Shown one piece after another: positions 43,904 through 53,020 of a stretch of 64,000 bases of DNA. The stretch lies in NCBI GenBank assembly GCA_910579035.1, contig CAJTSR010000003.1, positions 62,001 to 126,000 of the forward strand, given 5' to 3'. The position numbers were made by a program, and so were the translations under genes. Below the pieces are notes generated by a model. That model worked only from the letters and a program-made list of their open reading frames with translations, had not been told where the DNA came from and did not search any database. How positions within the stretch are numbered: position 1 is the first letter of the stretch; the number at the start of each line of letters is the position of its first letter. The stretch is from an uncultured Muribaculaceae bacterium. GTDB lineage: Bacteria > Bacteroidota > Bacteroidia > Bacteroidales > Muribaculaceae.

Positions 43904-44971
43904 ATGAGCACACAGAAGATACTCGCGGCCTTGCTGGCTGCCTCCGTATGTATGGGCGTGGGTGGCTGCCACTCCGTCGAATCGTGGGATAATGACATGT
44001 ACGGCAATTTCGATGCCTTGTGGACAGCCCTCGACGAGCATTATTGCTTCTTTGAAAGCAAGGATGTTGACTGGGAGGAAACAGGGCGCCGCTATCGCGC
44101 GGGCATCGACCCCGAATGGGACTACCATCAGTTCTTCGACCATTGCTCGGCTATGTTGGCCGAGCTGAAAGACGGCCACACTAATCTGGTGTCGTGGTTC
44201 GATGTGTCCTATTATCGCAAATGGTGGAGCGATTATCCGCAGAACTTCAACCTCAGGATAATACAGGAAAACTATCTCGGCTTCGACTATCATTCGGGCG
44301 GCGGCATGATATACAAGCTGCTCGAAGACAGAAAGGTGGGGTATATGCGCTATTCAAGTTTCGCTGCCGGGTTCGGCGAGAGCTTCGTCGACGACATGCT
44401 GTACTCGATGCGCGAGGCCGACGGCCTTGTGATAGATGTGCGCGACAATGGCGGCGGGGATATGACCAATGTTGAAAAGCTGGTGGCTCATTTCATAAAC
44501 GAGCCTGTGCTTGCTGGTTATATATCGCACAAGACGGGGCCGGGCCACAATGATTTTTCTGAGCCGTATCCGTTTACCTACGAGCCTGCTGTGAAGCATG
44601 TGCGCTGGTTGAAGCCTGTTGTCGTACTTACGAACCGAAGCACCTTCAGTGCCGCCAATACATTTGTGTCGGTTATGAAGTATCTGCCGCATGTGGTCAT
44701 AGCCGGGGCTACTACGGGTGGCGGCTGCGGCATGCCGTTCTCGTCGGAAATACCGTGTGGCTGGAGCGTGCGTTTTTCGTCATGCCCGGTGTATGATGCC
44801 GAGATGAATCTCACTGAGCACGGTGTGGAGCCGACCAAGGGCGCCGAGGTGGAGATGGATCCCGAAGCGGAAGCCCGAGGCGAGGACACTATGCTTGAAT
44901 TTGCCATAGCCCTGCTTAACAGCGCTGCCGAAGACGATTCCGAATCCCGCTCCGTGATTTGGGAGCAATAG
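43904..44971 (+). CDS. S41-family peptidase lipoprotein
   Basis: 355 residues from the ATG at 43904, with a lipobox (GVGGC, Cys near 22). Tail-specific-protease-type fold: LAELKDGHTNLVSW before the core, GLVIDVRDNGGGDM, then the catalytic Ser in LTNRSTFSAANTF and GATTGGGCGMP. The usual PDZ domain is reduced or absent. The catalytic Lys normally found about 25 residues after the Ser is not obvious, so activity should be tested. It probably cleaves C-terminal peptides at the outer membrane. It follows the DUF3316 gene after one base. Confidence 0.85.
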   Translation: MSTQKILAALLAASVCMGVGGCHSVESWDNDMYGNFDALWTALDEHYCFFESKDVDWEETGRRYRAGIDPEWDYHQFFDHCSAMLAELKDGHTNLVSWFDVSYYRKWWSDYPQNFNLRIIQENYLGFDYHSGGGMIYKLLEDRKVGYMRYSSFAAGFGESFVDDMLYSMREADGLVIDVRDNGGGDMTNVEKLVAHFINEPVLAGYISHKTGPGHNDFSEPYPFTYEPAVKHVRWLKPVVVLTNRSTFSAANTFVSVMKYLPHVVIAGATTGGGCGMPFSSEIPCGWSVRFSSCPVYDAEMNLTEHGVEPTKGAEVEMDPEAEARGEDTMLEFAIALLNSAAEDDSESRSVIWEQ

Positions 44972-44982
44972 CGCCGCGGATT

Positions 44983-46725
44983 TTACTTATAAAGGAAGCG
45001 CCTGATAGAACGTTTTGGCGTTTTCTCGAACTCCTCGGGCATAATCTCTATGTGCTGTATCTGCTCGTATGGGCCTACGAGGCGGTTCAATCCGTCGCGG
45101 TTTGCCTCCATTGCTGCCTTGAGGCCTTCTTCGTCGAGTCCGTCGCGCTCCACCTGCTCCATGTCAGGGTGGCACAGAGCCACTAAATGCCCGCTGCGTT
45201 CTACCACGAGGCATTCATTGATATAGGGCATATTGCTGAGCTTTGATTCTATTTCCTCAGGATAGATATTTTGTCCGTTGGCTGTGAGAATCATGGTCTT
45301 GTAGCGGCCACGGATATAGATTGTGCGGTTGTTGGGCTCGCCGATGCGTCCCATGTCGCCGGTGTGCAGCCAGCCGTCTTCCTCAAGTGCGGCTTCGGTC
45401 GCTTCGGGATTCTTATAATACCCTTTCATCACGTTGAGTCCGCGCACGAGTATCTCGCCCTGCTGAGGCTCTCCTGCCTCTGCGGGCAGAGTGTCGTCGG
45501 CCAGTATGCGGGCTTCCATGATGCCGCTGAGGGTTCGGCCGGCCGAACCCGGCTTGAAGCGACGCCACGGCGAGTAGCTGATGAGCGGCCCGCATTCGGT
45601 CATTCCGTAGCCGACCGTGAAAGGAAATTTTATGCGGTGCAGAAACTCCTCTACCTCGCGGTTGAGCGGCGCGCCTCCCACAATCACTTCTTCGAAAGCT
45701 CCGCCGAAAGCGTCTACCAGTTTTGCCCGAATAAGGCTGTATACGGCTTTGTCGAGCATCGGAACCGCAAGCACCCACCGTACCGGGTTTTTGGTAATCA
45801 TCGGCACGATGAGCTTGCGGTATATCTTTTCGAGGATAAGCGGCACGCATACAATCAGAGATGGACGTACCTGCTTCATGGCCTTGGTGAGCAGGGCCGG
45901 GGTGGGGAGCTTGCCGAGCAGTGTCACATGCGTGCCCACGGCCAGCGGCACGAGCATGTCGAAAGCGCAGCCGTAGGCGTGGGCCAGCGGCAGGAACGAC
46001 AGTGCGCGCGAGCCTTGGTAGTGCAGGTTGGAGCGTATGCCGAAAACAACGTTGCCGCGCAGGTTGTCGAGCGACAGCATAACGCCTTTCGAGAATCCCG
46101 TCGTCCCCGATGTGTAGTTTATTATGGCGGTGGAGTCGCCCGGCAGCTCAGGGTATGATATATGGTCGGCGCGGAAACCGTCGGGGTAGCGCTTGCGGAA
46201 GCGGCGGGTGAGGCTTGCCACTATCGATTTGTGCGACAGCGGGGCTTTGTTGCCATTTGTTGCCACAGGCTGTCGCTCGGCCACCACGGTGCGGGAGTCG
46301 AGCGACACCACCGCGCGCAGGGCGGGCAGCTCGTCGAAGTTGAGGAACTTGAAGAGCCCGTCGGCGGCAAAAAGCATAACCGCGTCGGAGTGGTTTATGA
46401 TGTTTTGCGCGTCGGCGGGGCTGAAATCGTTCAGCACCGGCACTATCACGGCACCGTATGTCACAGTTGCCATAAACGCTATCACCCAGTTGGGGGTGTT
46501 GCGTCCGAGCAGAGCTATTTTGTCGCCTTGCTGTATTCCGGCCAATTCGAAGAACAGGTGGAGGCGGGCTATTCGGCGAGCCATATCGCCGTAACTTATC
46601 GTCTTGCCTGTCACATAGTCGGTGAGCGCGGGCAGCGAAAAGTTATCGGCGAAAGATGTGCTGTATATCTTCAGCAGGTCGTTGTACGGGGCCTCGTTGT
46701 ATGGTTCTTCGAATCGATAGTTCAT
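44983..46725 (-). CDS. Long-chain acyl-CoA synthetase (AMP-binding)
   Basis: 580 residues. Activates fatty acids to acyl-CoA through an acyl-AMP. The AMP-binding P-loop is YTSGTTGFSKGVM. GYGMTECGPLISY and GWLHTGDMGRI are the second and third family motifs, and the hinge and C-terminal Lys region has RGRYKTMILTANGQNIYP. No signal peptide, so it is cytoplasmic or peripheral at the membrane. It is the last gene of a unit with adk, whose stop overlaps its start (ATGA). Its chain-length preference cannot be read. Confidence 0.92.
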   Translation of the reverse strand: MNYRFEEPYNEAPYNDLLKIYSTSFADNFSLPALTDYVTGKTISYGDMARRIARLHLFFELAGIQQGDKIALLGRNTPNWVIAFMATVTYGAVIVPVLNDFSPADAQNIINHSDAVMLFAADGLFKFLNFDELPALRAVVSLDSRTVVAERQPVATNGNKAPLSHKSIVASLTRRFRKRYPDGFRADHISYPELPGDSTAIINYTSGTTGFSKGVMLSLDNLRGNVVFGIRSNLHYQGSRALSFLPLAHAYGCAFDMLVPLAVGTHVTLLGKLPTPALLTKAMKQVRPSLIVCVPLILEKIYRKLIVPMITKNPVRWVLAVPMLDKAVYSLIRAKLVDAFGGAFEEVIVGGAPLNREVEEFLHRIKFPFTVGYGMTECGPLISYSPWRRFKPGSAGRTLSGIMEARILADDTLPAEAGEPQQGEILVRGLNVMKGYYKNPEATEAALEEDGWLHTGDMGRIGEPNNRTIYIRGRYKTMILTANGQNIYPEEIESKLSNMPYINECLVVERSGHLVALCHPDMEQVERDGLDEEGLKAAMEANRDGLNRLVGPYEQIQHIEIMPEEFEKTPKRSIRRFLYK

Positions 46726-47306
46726 TTTTTATCCTTGTGGGGGTCGAGAGAGGCTCGGATATCGCCGAAAATGGCATCGACGGTTCCGTTGCCGTTTATG
46801 GCGTGATATGTGCCGCAGGCCATGTAGTAGTCACGCAGAGGCGATGTCTGATTATGGTACACGTCGAGGCGCTTTTTGATGGTTTCGAGGTTGTCGTCGG
46901 CGCGTCCGCTGGTTTTTCCGCGTTCGAGCATGCGGCGTACAAGCTCTTCTTCCTCCACTTCCAGCCCTACTACGGCGTGAACCGCTGTGCCATAGCCTTC
47001 GAGCATTTTGGCGAGAGCTTCGGCCTGCGGGATAGTGCGGGGGAATCCGTCGAAAATCACACCTTTTTCGCGTATCTCTGGTTTGCTTTCAAACAGGTCG
47101 GACAGCACGTCAATCATCAGGTCGTCGGGTATCAGAAGCCCTTTGGAGATGTATCGGTCGGCAACTTTGCCAAGTTCCGTGCCTCGCGATATGTGGTCGC
47201 GGAGGAGCTCTCCGGTCGATATGTGGTGAAGTCCGTATTGATCAATAAGTCGTTCGCTCTGTGTGCCCTTGCCGCTGCCGGGGGCACCGAATATCACTAT
47301 GTTCAT
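46722..47306 (-). CDS. adk: Adenylate kinase
   Basis: Interconverts ATP plus AMP with 2 ADP. 194 residues from the ATG at 47306; an upstream ATG at 47345 adds 13 residues not seen in the family. P-loop GAPGSGKGTQ, AMP-binding ISTGELLRDHI and DGFPRTIPQAEAL, then a short lid (RGKTSGRADDN) without zinc cysteines. It lies between hpt (76 bases upstream) and the acyl-CoA synthetase, whose ATG overlaps the adk stop. Confidence 0.96.
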   Translation of the reverse strand: MNIVIFGAPGSGKGTQSERLIDQYGLHHISTGELLRDHISRGTELGKVADRYISKGLLIPDDLMIDVLSDLFESKPEIREKGVIFDGFPRTIPQAEALAKMLEGYGTAVHAVVGLEVEEEELVRRMLERGKTSGRADDNLETIKKRLDVYHNQTSPLRDYYMACGTYHAINGNGTVDAIFGDIRASLDPHKDKK

Positions 47307-47382
47307 CTTATGTCTGTTATGCTTGTTCCTGAAAGGAGCGCACATTACAAATAATAAACACCCCGAGGGGGCTGTATGTTGC

Positions 47383-47925
47383 TTACTCCTCTTTGAGAAT
47401 GTAAATGTCGTTTAGGTTGCGGGCTTTTTCGTTGAGGTCGAGTCCGTATCCGATAATAAATTTCGTTGGTATGTTGAAACCTACATAGTCGGGCTTTACG
47501 GGGCGCACGAGAGCCTCCGGCTTGAACAGCAGCGTGGCCACCTTTATCTCGGCGGGTTCCTGCTGCTCGAGGTCTTTTATAAGCCTGTGGATAGTGTTGC
47601 CGGTGTCAACGATGTCTTCCACCACTATCACTGTGCGTCCTTTGAGGTTTTCGTGCAGGCCGAGCACTTGCTTCACCGAGCCTGCCGACGATGTTCCCTC
47701 ATAGCTTTTGAGGCGTATGAACGTTATTTCGGCATCGATGTCTTCCACGGCGCGGAAAAGGTCGCTTGCAAAAGGAAACGCCCCGTTGAGCACACACACG
47801 AACAAGGGTGTTTTACCGGCGCAGTCGCGTACTATGTCTTTGCCCAGTTCCTTTACACGGGCTGCGATCTCTGCTTGGGTGATGTAGGGCTCGAAGGTAA
47901 GGCCCTCGTAAGTGACTTGTTTCAT
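47383..47925 (-). CDS. hpt: Hypoxanthine phosphoribosyltransferase
   Basis: Salvages hypoxanthine or guanine with PRPP. 180 residues. The PRPP-binding motif is VIVVEDIVDTGNTI; an N-terminal VCVLNGAFPFASDL loop and the base-contact region KPDYVGFNIP are typical. The C terminus LNDIYIL fits. It sits upstream of adk on the same strand and diverges from the small membrane protein/dxs operon. Confidence 0.95.
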   Translation of the reverse strand: MKQVTYEGLTFEPYITQAEIAARVKELGKDIVRDCAGKTPLFVCVLNGAFPFASDLFRAVEDIDAEITFIRLKSYEGTSSAGSVKQVLGLHENLKGRTVIVVEDIVDTGNTIHRLIKDLEQQEPAEIKVATLLFKPEALVRPVKPDYVGFNIPTKFIIGYGLDLNEKARNLNDIYILKEE

Positions 47926-47945
47926 CTTCGATAAGTTTATTTTTG

Positions 47946-47978
47946 CAAAGTTAGCACTTTTTTGCGAATCGCAGGCAA
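47946..47978 (-). promoter_or_regulatory. Probable promoter of hpt
   Basis: On the - strand TAACTTTG (47953-47946) fits TAnnTTTG, 20 bases before the ATG at 47925. A TTG is found 22 bases upstream of it (47978-47976), slightly wide for a -33 box. Confidence 0.5.
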
Positions 47979-47997
47979 TAAAATATCAGTCTGCAAA

Positions 47998-48030
47998 TTT
48001 GCTTTTGCGCCGGAGATATTCGTATCTTTG
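47998..48030 (+). promoter_or_regulatory. First of two tandem promoters of the dxs operon
   Basis: TTTG at 47998-48001, 21 bases, TATCTTTG at 48023-48030. The spacer shares CTTTTGCGC and ATTCG with the next promoter. Confidence 0.6.
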
Positions 48031-48072
48031 GCTTCGCCTTAGATACTTTCGCTCGGCAAAATCAAAAGAATA

Positions 48073-48105
48073 TTTGCTTTTGCACTCGACTTATTCGTAT
48101 CTTTG
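48073..48105 (+). promoter_or_regulatory. Second of two tandem promoters of the dxs operon
   Basis: TTTG at 48073-48076, 21 bases, TATCTTTG at 48098-48105, 25 bases before the ATG at 48131. The spacer TTTTGCACTCGACTTATTCG differs at one base from the spacer of the promoter at 35949. Confidence 0.75.
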
Positions 48106-48130
48106 CACGTTAAGCAAATATGAACAAACA

Positions 48131-48298
48131 ATGAAAACATCGGTTATAGTGCGTTTTGTCGTGCTTGGGCTGTTGTGGCTCGGTCTGGTTGGCTATTTGG
48201 TCACCCATGTGAAGATGACTCTCTATATCGCATTTGTGATAGTGGCATCGGCCATTATAGTGTTTGTGCCGATGTATAAAAAATATATTCGCAAATGA
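48131..48298 (+). CDS. Small two-helix membrane protein upstream of dxs
   Basis: 55 residues: MKTSVIVRFVVLGLL begins the first hydrophobic helix (about 5-25), TLYIAFVIVASAIIVF the second (about 30-46), and the tail MYKKYIRK is basic, so it probably lies in the inner membrane with the tail in the cytoplasm. The reading frame is open further upstream through both promoters, but the ATG at 48131 is the first sensible start. Its TGA overlaps the dxs ATG, so dxs translation is coupled to it. The function is unknown. Confidence 0.75.
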   Translation: MKTSVIVRFVVLGLLWLGLVGYLVTHVKMTLYIAFVIVASAIIVFVPMYKKYIRK

Positions 48299-50205
48299 TG
48301 GCGGAAGAAAGCAAGACTCTTCTTGAACAGATAGATTCTCCGGCGGATCTGCGTAAATTGCCTCTTGGCTCGCTGCCGCAGCTGTGCGGCGAGATACGCG
48401 AGTTCCTTATAAGGTCCTTGTCGGTCAATCCCGGTCATTTCGCGTCAAGCATGGGCGCAGTGGAGCTTACGGTGGCTCTGCATTATGTGTTCAACACACC
48501 GTACGACCGCATTGTGTGGGACGTGGGGCATCAGGCTTACGGCCACAAGCTGCTCACCGGGCGTCGCGATTCGTTTTCGACAAACAGGACGCTCGGAGGC
48601 CTGAGCGGCTTCCCCAATCCTGCGGAAAGCGATTATGACACTTTCTCGGCGGGCCACGCCTCCAATTCCATATCGGCGGCGCTCGGTATGGCCGTGGCCT
48701 CGCGGCTTAAGGGCGAGTCGCCCCGGCGCAACGTGGTGGCCGTTGTCGGCGACGCCTCGATAAGCGGCGGCCTTGCCTTCGAGGGTATCAACAATGCCGC
48801 GAACACTCCGAACAATCTGCTGATAGTGTTGAACGACAACGATATGAGCATCGACCGCAATGTCGGCGCCCTCAATTCGCAACTCGCGCATATCAACACT
48901 TCCAGAATATACAACGATGTGCGGTACAAGGCATTCAAGTGTCTGAAGAAGCTCCACCTTGTGAGCGACAGGCGTCGCGGCGCGCTGTTGCGTTTCAACA
49001 ACAGCCTGAAGTCGCTGCTGTCGAAGCAGCAGAATATCTTCGAGGGGCTGAACATACGCTATTTCGGGCCCTTCGACGGCCACGACATAGGCACCATCGT
49101 GAAGGTGCTCAACGATATCCGGGATATGGAAGGGCCGCGCATACTGCACCTGCGCACCGTGAAGGGCAAGGGCTACGCGCCCGCCGAGGCCGACCCGGCT
49201 TCGTGGCATGCTCCGGGGCGTTTCGATGTCGCTACCGGCCATCGTGCCGAAAGCGACCCCAAGCCGGGCAAGCCGCTTAAATATCAGGACGTGTTTGGCA
49301 ACACTTTGCTCGAACTGGCACGCAAGAACGACAGGATAGTGGCTATAACAGCCGCTATGCCGTCGGGTACGTCGATATCGACCATGCAGGCCGAGATGCC
49401 GGGGCGTGTGTTCGATGTCGGTATTTCGGAAGGACATGCCGTCACTTTTGCCGGAGGCCTTGCCAAGGACGGCATGCGTCCGTTCGTGGGCATATATTCG
49501 AGCTTCCTGCAGCGCGGTTACGACCATATAATACACGATGTGGCTCTTCAGCACCTGCCGGTGACATTCTGTGTTGACCGTGCAGGACTCGTCGGCGAGG
49601 ACGGTGCCACGCACCACGGCGCATACGATATAGCGTATCTGCGCACGGTGCCCGGTATGATAGTCGCCTCCGGGCGCGACGAGCATTCGCTCCGCAACCT
49701 GCTGTTCACTGCTCAGGCAGCCGACCACGGGCCTTTCGCCATACGCTATCCGCGCGGAGGCGGTTCGCTGGCCGACTGGCGCAATGATATGCGCGAGCTG
49801 CCGATAGGCAAAGGCGAGTGTCTTTCCCGAGGGCGCGATGTGGCGGTGCTGACCATAGGCCCTGTTGCCGCAGAGGCTGCCGCCGCTATAGAGAAAGCTA
49901 AAGGGCAGGGTATGTCCGTGGCGCATTATGACATGATATTCGCCAAGCCTCTCGACGAAGAAATAATATCGGAGGTCGCGGCCTTGGGCTGCCCGGTTAT
50001 TACCGTTGAGGACGGAACTGTCGACGGCGGCATGGGCAGTGCCGTTGCCGACCGTCTTGCCGAGATGGGGCATACAGCCACGGTACACCGCATGGGCATT
50101 CCCGACCGTTTTATACCGCAAGGCACGCCGGCACAGCTAAGGGCAATGTGCGGCTTCGACAGCGAGTCGATATATAAGAAAATAGTAGAGTTGGCACGCC
50201 GATGA
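48295..50205 (+). CDS. dxs: 1-deoxy-D-xylulose-5-phosphate synthase
   Basis: First step of the MEP isoprenoid pathway: pyruvate plus glyceraldehyde-3-phosphate to DXP, with thiamine diphosphate. 636 residues, close to the usual 620-640. The ThDP-binding segment is VVGDASISGGLAFEG with NDNDMSID following. The catalytic Glu region is FDVGISEGHAVTFAGGLA, and the C-terminal transketolase part has VEDGTVDGGMGSAV. ATGA overlaps link it to the small membrane protein before it and trkA after it. Confidence 0.96.
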   Translation: MMAEESKTLLEQIDSPADLRKLPLGSLPQLCGEIREFLIRSLSVNPGHFASSMGAVELTVALHYVFNTPYDRIVWDVGHQAYGHKLLTGRRDSFSTNRTLGGLSGFPNPAESDYDTFSAGHASNSISAALGMAVASRLKGESPRRNVVAVVGDASISGGLAFEGINNAANTPNNLLIVLNDNDMSIDRNVGALNSQLAHINTSRIYNDVRYKAFKCLKKLHLVSDRRRGALLRFNNSLKSLLSKQQNIFEGLNIRYFGPFDGHDIGTIVKVLNDIRDMEGPRILHLRTVKGKGYAPAEADPASWHAPGRFDVATGHRAESDPKPGKPLKYQDVFGNTLLELARKNDRIVAITAAMPSGTSISTMQAEMPGRVFDVGISEGHAVTFAGGLAKDGMRPFVGIYSSFLQRGYDHIIHDVALQHLPVTFCVDRAGLVGEDGATHHGAYDIAYLRTVPGMIVASGRDEHSLRNLLFTAQAADHGPFAIRYPRGGGSLADWRNDMRELPIGKGECLSRGRDVAVLTIGPVAAEAAAAIEKAKGQGMSVAHYDMIFAKPLDEEIISEVAALGCPVITVEDGTVDGGMGSAVADRLAEMGHTATVHRMGIPDRFIPQGTPAQLRAMCGFDSESIYKKIVELARR

Positions 50206-51536
50206 AGATTGTTATAGCCGGGGCCGGTGAGGTAGGCTCGCATCTGGCCAAGCTGCTGTCGGCAGAGGAGCAGGATATAATGCTGATCGACAGCAATGCC
50301 GAGCGTCTGGCAACTCTTGATGCCAATTATAATCTGATGACGGTGGAGGGCAACCCGACGTCTTTCGCCACTTTGCGCGAGGCGCGGGTAGGCTCCTGCG
50401 ACCTCTTTATCGCCGTCACACCCTATGAGTCGAACAATATAGTGGCATGCTCCATAGCAAAGAATCTTGGAGCGCAGACCACTGTGGCGCGTATCGACTC
50501 GTATGACTTTATGAACCCGGCCAATGCCGACCATGTGCGTCATATGGGAGTGGACCGCGTGATTTATCCCGAACAGGTAGCTGCCGAAGAAATAATAACG
50601 GCTCTCAGGCGCTCGTGGATACGGAATTGGTTTGAGCTTCATAACGGGCAGATAATACTTGCCGGAGTTAAGTTACGGCAGGGGGCGCCCATCGTGGGTA
50701 TGAAGCTCAAGGATTTCGCTTTTACGAACCGCCATTTCCACGTGTCGGCCATCAAGCGTAACCACGAAACTATCATACCTCGAGGCGACGACCTGCTCAA
50801 CGACGGCGACATTCTGTATTTTACCACCACGCGCGACCATATCAACGACCTGCTGACGCTCACGGGCAAGACCGAGCATAAAATCAAGCGTGTGCTGATA
50901 ATGGGCGGCTCCAAGATTGCTGTGCGTCTGGTGAACCTCGGGCGCGAGCAGTTCAAATTCAAGATTGTGGAAAGCAATCTCGAAATATGTCGCAAGCTTC
51001 CGCAGAAATGCCCCGATTGCGAGATTATCCACGGCGACGCACGTGACACCGATCTCCTTGCCGATATCGGTGCTTCCGATATGGACGCTTTCGTGGCTCT
51101 TACCGACAGCTCCGAAACGAATATATTCACCTGTTTGACGGCTAAGGATATAGGTATACGCAAGACAGTAGCCGATGTCGAGAACATACAGTTCATATCG
51201 CAGGCCGAGAATCTCAACATAGGTACTGTGGTGAATAAAAAGCTGTTGGCTTCGAGTACAATATTCCAGTTGCTTCTCGATGCCGACTCCTCCACATCGA
51301 AGTGCCTTGCACTTGCCGATGCCGAGGTTGCCGAACTCGAGGTGCGTCCGGGCTCCAAGATTACGCGGGCGCCGGTGAAAGACCTCAAGCTTGCCCGCGA
51401 GATGACTCTCGCAGGACTTATACGCAACGGCGAAGGCATGCTTATCAACGGTAACACGCTTATAGAGCCGGGCGACCACGTGCTGGTGTTCTGTCTGGCC
51501 GGAGCGCTCCACAAAGTAGAAAAACTCTTTAGCTGA
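50202..51536 (+). CDS. trkA: Trk potassium uptake regulatory protein TrkA
   Basis: 444 residues. The cytoplasmic, nucleotide-binding partner of the TrkH channel. Two RCK units, each a Rossmann fold plus TrkA_C domain: the first begins MKIVIAGAGEVGSHLAKLL with Asp at the end of strand 2 (IMLID), and the second begins KRVLIMGGSKIAVRL near residue 228. It starts at an ATGA overlap with dxs and ends one base into the trkH start codon. Confidence 0.95.
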   Translation: MKIVIAGAGEVGSHLAKLLSAEEQDIMLIDSNAERLATLDANYNLMTVEGNPTSFATLREARVGSCDLFIAVTPYESNNIVACSIAKNLGAQTTVARIDSYDFMNPANADHVRHMGVDRVIYPEQVAAEEIITALRRSWIRNWFELHNGQIILAGVKLRQGAPIVGMKLKDFAFTNRHFHVSAIKRNHETIIPRGDDLLNDGDILYFTTTRDHINDLLTLTGKTEHKIKRVLIMGGSKIAVRLVNLGREQFKFKIVESNLEICRKLPQKCPDCEIIHGDARDTDLLADIGASDMDAFVALTDSSETNIFTCLTAKDIGIRKTVADVENIQFISQAENLNIGTVVNKKLLASSTIFQLLLDADSSTSKCLALADAEVAELEVRPGSKITRAPVKDLKLAREMTLAGLIRNGEGMLINGNTLIEPGDHVLVFCLAGALHKVEKLFS

Positions 51537-53017
51537 TGCTTAATATAATTCGCCGACACCGTGTCAACTTACGTATGCTCTGCCGCATAGCCGGCTGGCT
51601 GCTGCTGATAGAAGGCTTCTTTATGGTGTTTCCGGCCCTTACATCGCTTGGCTATGGCGAAAGCGACAGTGTGGTGTTCGGTGTCACGGCTTTTGCCACG
51701 GCATTGGTCGGCCTTCTTCTGGCCCGCTTCAGCAAGCCGCAAAGCTCGCATATGGGCAAGCGCGACGGCTACCTGCTTACAGCCATGGTGTGGGTGGTAT
51801 TCTCCTTGTTCGGCATGGTGCCGTTTTTGTTCTGCTCGCGTCCGATAGGCATAACCGACTCTTTTTTCGAGGCTATGTCTGGCTTCACCACCACGGGTGC
51901 CTCGGTGCTCGAGTCGGTCGACGGCATGAGCCACGGCATACATCTGTGGCGTGCCATGATGCAGTGGATAGGGGGTATGGGTATCATACTGTTCACTCTT
52001 GCGGTGATACCGATGCTCAATCACTCTGGCGGCATGCAGATGTTCAACGCCGAGGTAACGGGTATAACGCACGATAAGATACAGCCGCGAATTAGCCAGA
52101 CGGCCAAGAGCTTGTGGCTGATATACTTCGGGCTTACCGTGATTCTCGTGTTGTTGCTATGGGCCGGGCCAATGAGCCTTTTCGACAGTGTGTGTCAGGC
52201 TTTCGGAGCAGTGTCGACAGGAGGGTATACCTCGCACTCTCTCGGCATAGGGGCGTGGAGCGATTCGGTGTACATAAAGGTGGTGCTGATTATATTTATG
52301 TTTCTTGGAGGCGTCAACTTCGGGCTTATATACAAGTGTCTTCGCGGCAACTGGCGCTCGTTGCGCTACAACGACGTGTTCCGCACCTATGTGGGCTTGA
52401 TATTGATAATGCTCGTTTTGTTTTCAGCCACCATTATCGCCCGCGGCCAGGCGCGCACGTGGGTTGACTGCACCATAGACCCCTTGTTCCAGATAGTGTC
52501 GACAATAACATCGACAGGCTTCACCACTACAAACTATGAGGCGTGGGGGCCTTTTGTGCTGTCGCTTACATTCGTTATGATGTTTTTCGGGGCGTGTGCC
52601 GGCTCTACGAGCGGCGGCGCGAAGATCGACCGTATACTTTATCTTTTCAAAAACGCACACAACGAGCTGCACCGTTGCCTCTATCCCAATTCGATACTGT
52701 CTGTCAAAATCAACGACAGGGTTGTCAATCCCGACCTTGTGAGCAAGGTTATAGCCTTTCTCTGCATATATATGCTGCTGATAGTGGGCGGCGGCCTTGC
52801 GTTGACGGCGTGCGGCGTGCCTTTGGTCGATTCCTTCTTTTCGTCTTTTTCCTGCCTGTCGAACACCGGCTTGGGAGCGGGTGTTACCGGATATGGCAAT
52901 TCATACGACATTCTGCCCGATGGCGCCAAATGGATATTGTCGTTCCAGATGCTGATTGGGCGTCTGGAGATTTTCACAGTCCTGGTGCTGTTCACACCCG
53001 CATTCTGGAGGCGTTGA
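51536..53017 (+). CDS. trkH: Trk potassium channel subunit TrkH
   Basis: 493 residues, an inner-membrane K+ transporter with about ten hydrophobic helices. The selectivity-filter loops are visible as four repeats: GFTTTGASVL, FGAVSTGGYTSHS, STITSTGFTTTNY and CLSNTGLGAG. Its ATG shares one base with the trkA stop (TGATG), so the two subunits are translated together. The yraN gene follows after three bases. Confidence 0.96.
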   Translation: MLNIIRRHRVNLRMLCRIAGWLLLIEGFFMVFPALTSLGYGESDSVVFGVTAFATALVGLLLARFSKPQSSHMGKRDGYLLTAMVWVVFSLFGMVPFLFCSRPIGITDSFFEAMSGFTTTGASVLESVDGMSHGIHLWRAMMQWIGGMGIILFTLAVIPMLNHSGGMQMFNAEVTGITHDKIQPRISQTAKSLWLIYFGLTVILVLLLWAGPMSLFDSVCQAFGAVSTGGYTSHSLGIGAWSDSVYIKVVLIIFMFLGGVNFGLIYKCLRGNWRSLRYNDVFRTYVGLILIMLVLFSATIIARGQARTWVDCTIDPLFQIVSTITSTGFTTTNYEAWGPFVLSLTFVMMFFGACAGSTSGGAKIDRILYLFKNAHNELHRCLYPNSILSVKINDRVVNPDLVSKVIAFLCIYMLLIVGGGLALTACGVPLVDSFFSSFSCLSNTGLGAGVTGYGNSYDILPDGAKWILSFQMLIGRLEIFTVLVLFTPAFWRR

Positions 53018-53020
53018 CAC

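Noticed and set aside
47352..47366. CCCCGAGGGG after hpt as a terminator
   Set aside because: The loop would be only two bases and there is no T tract.
48445..50121. 558-codon open frame on the - strand within dxs
   Set aside because: Shadow of dxs with a His/Arg/Val-rich composition that looks artificial.
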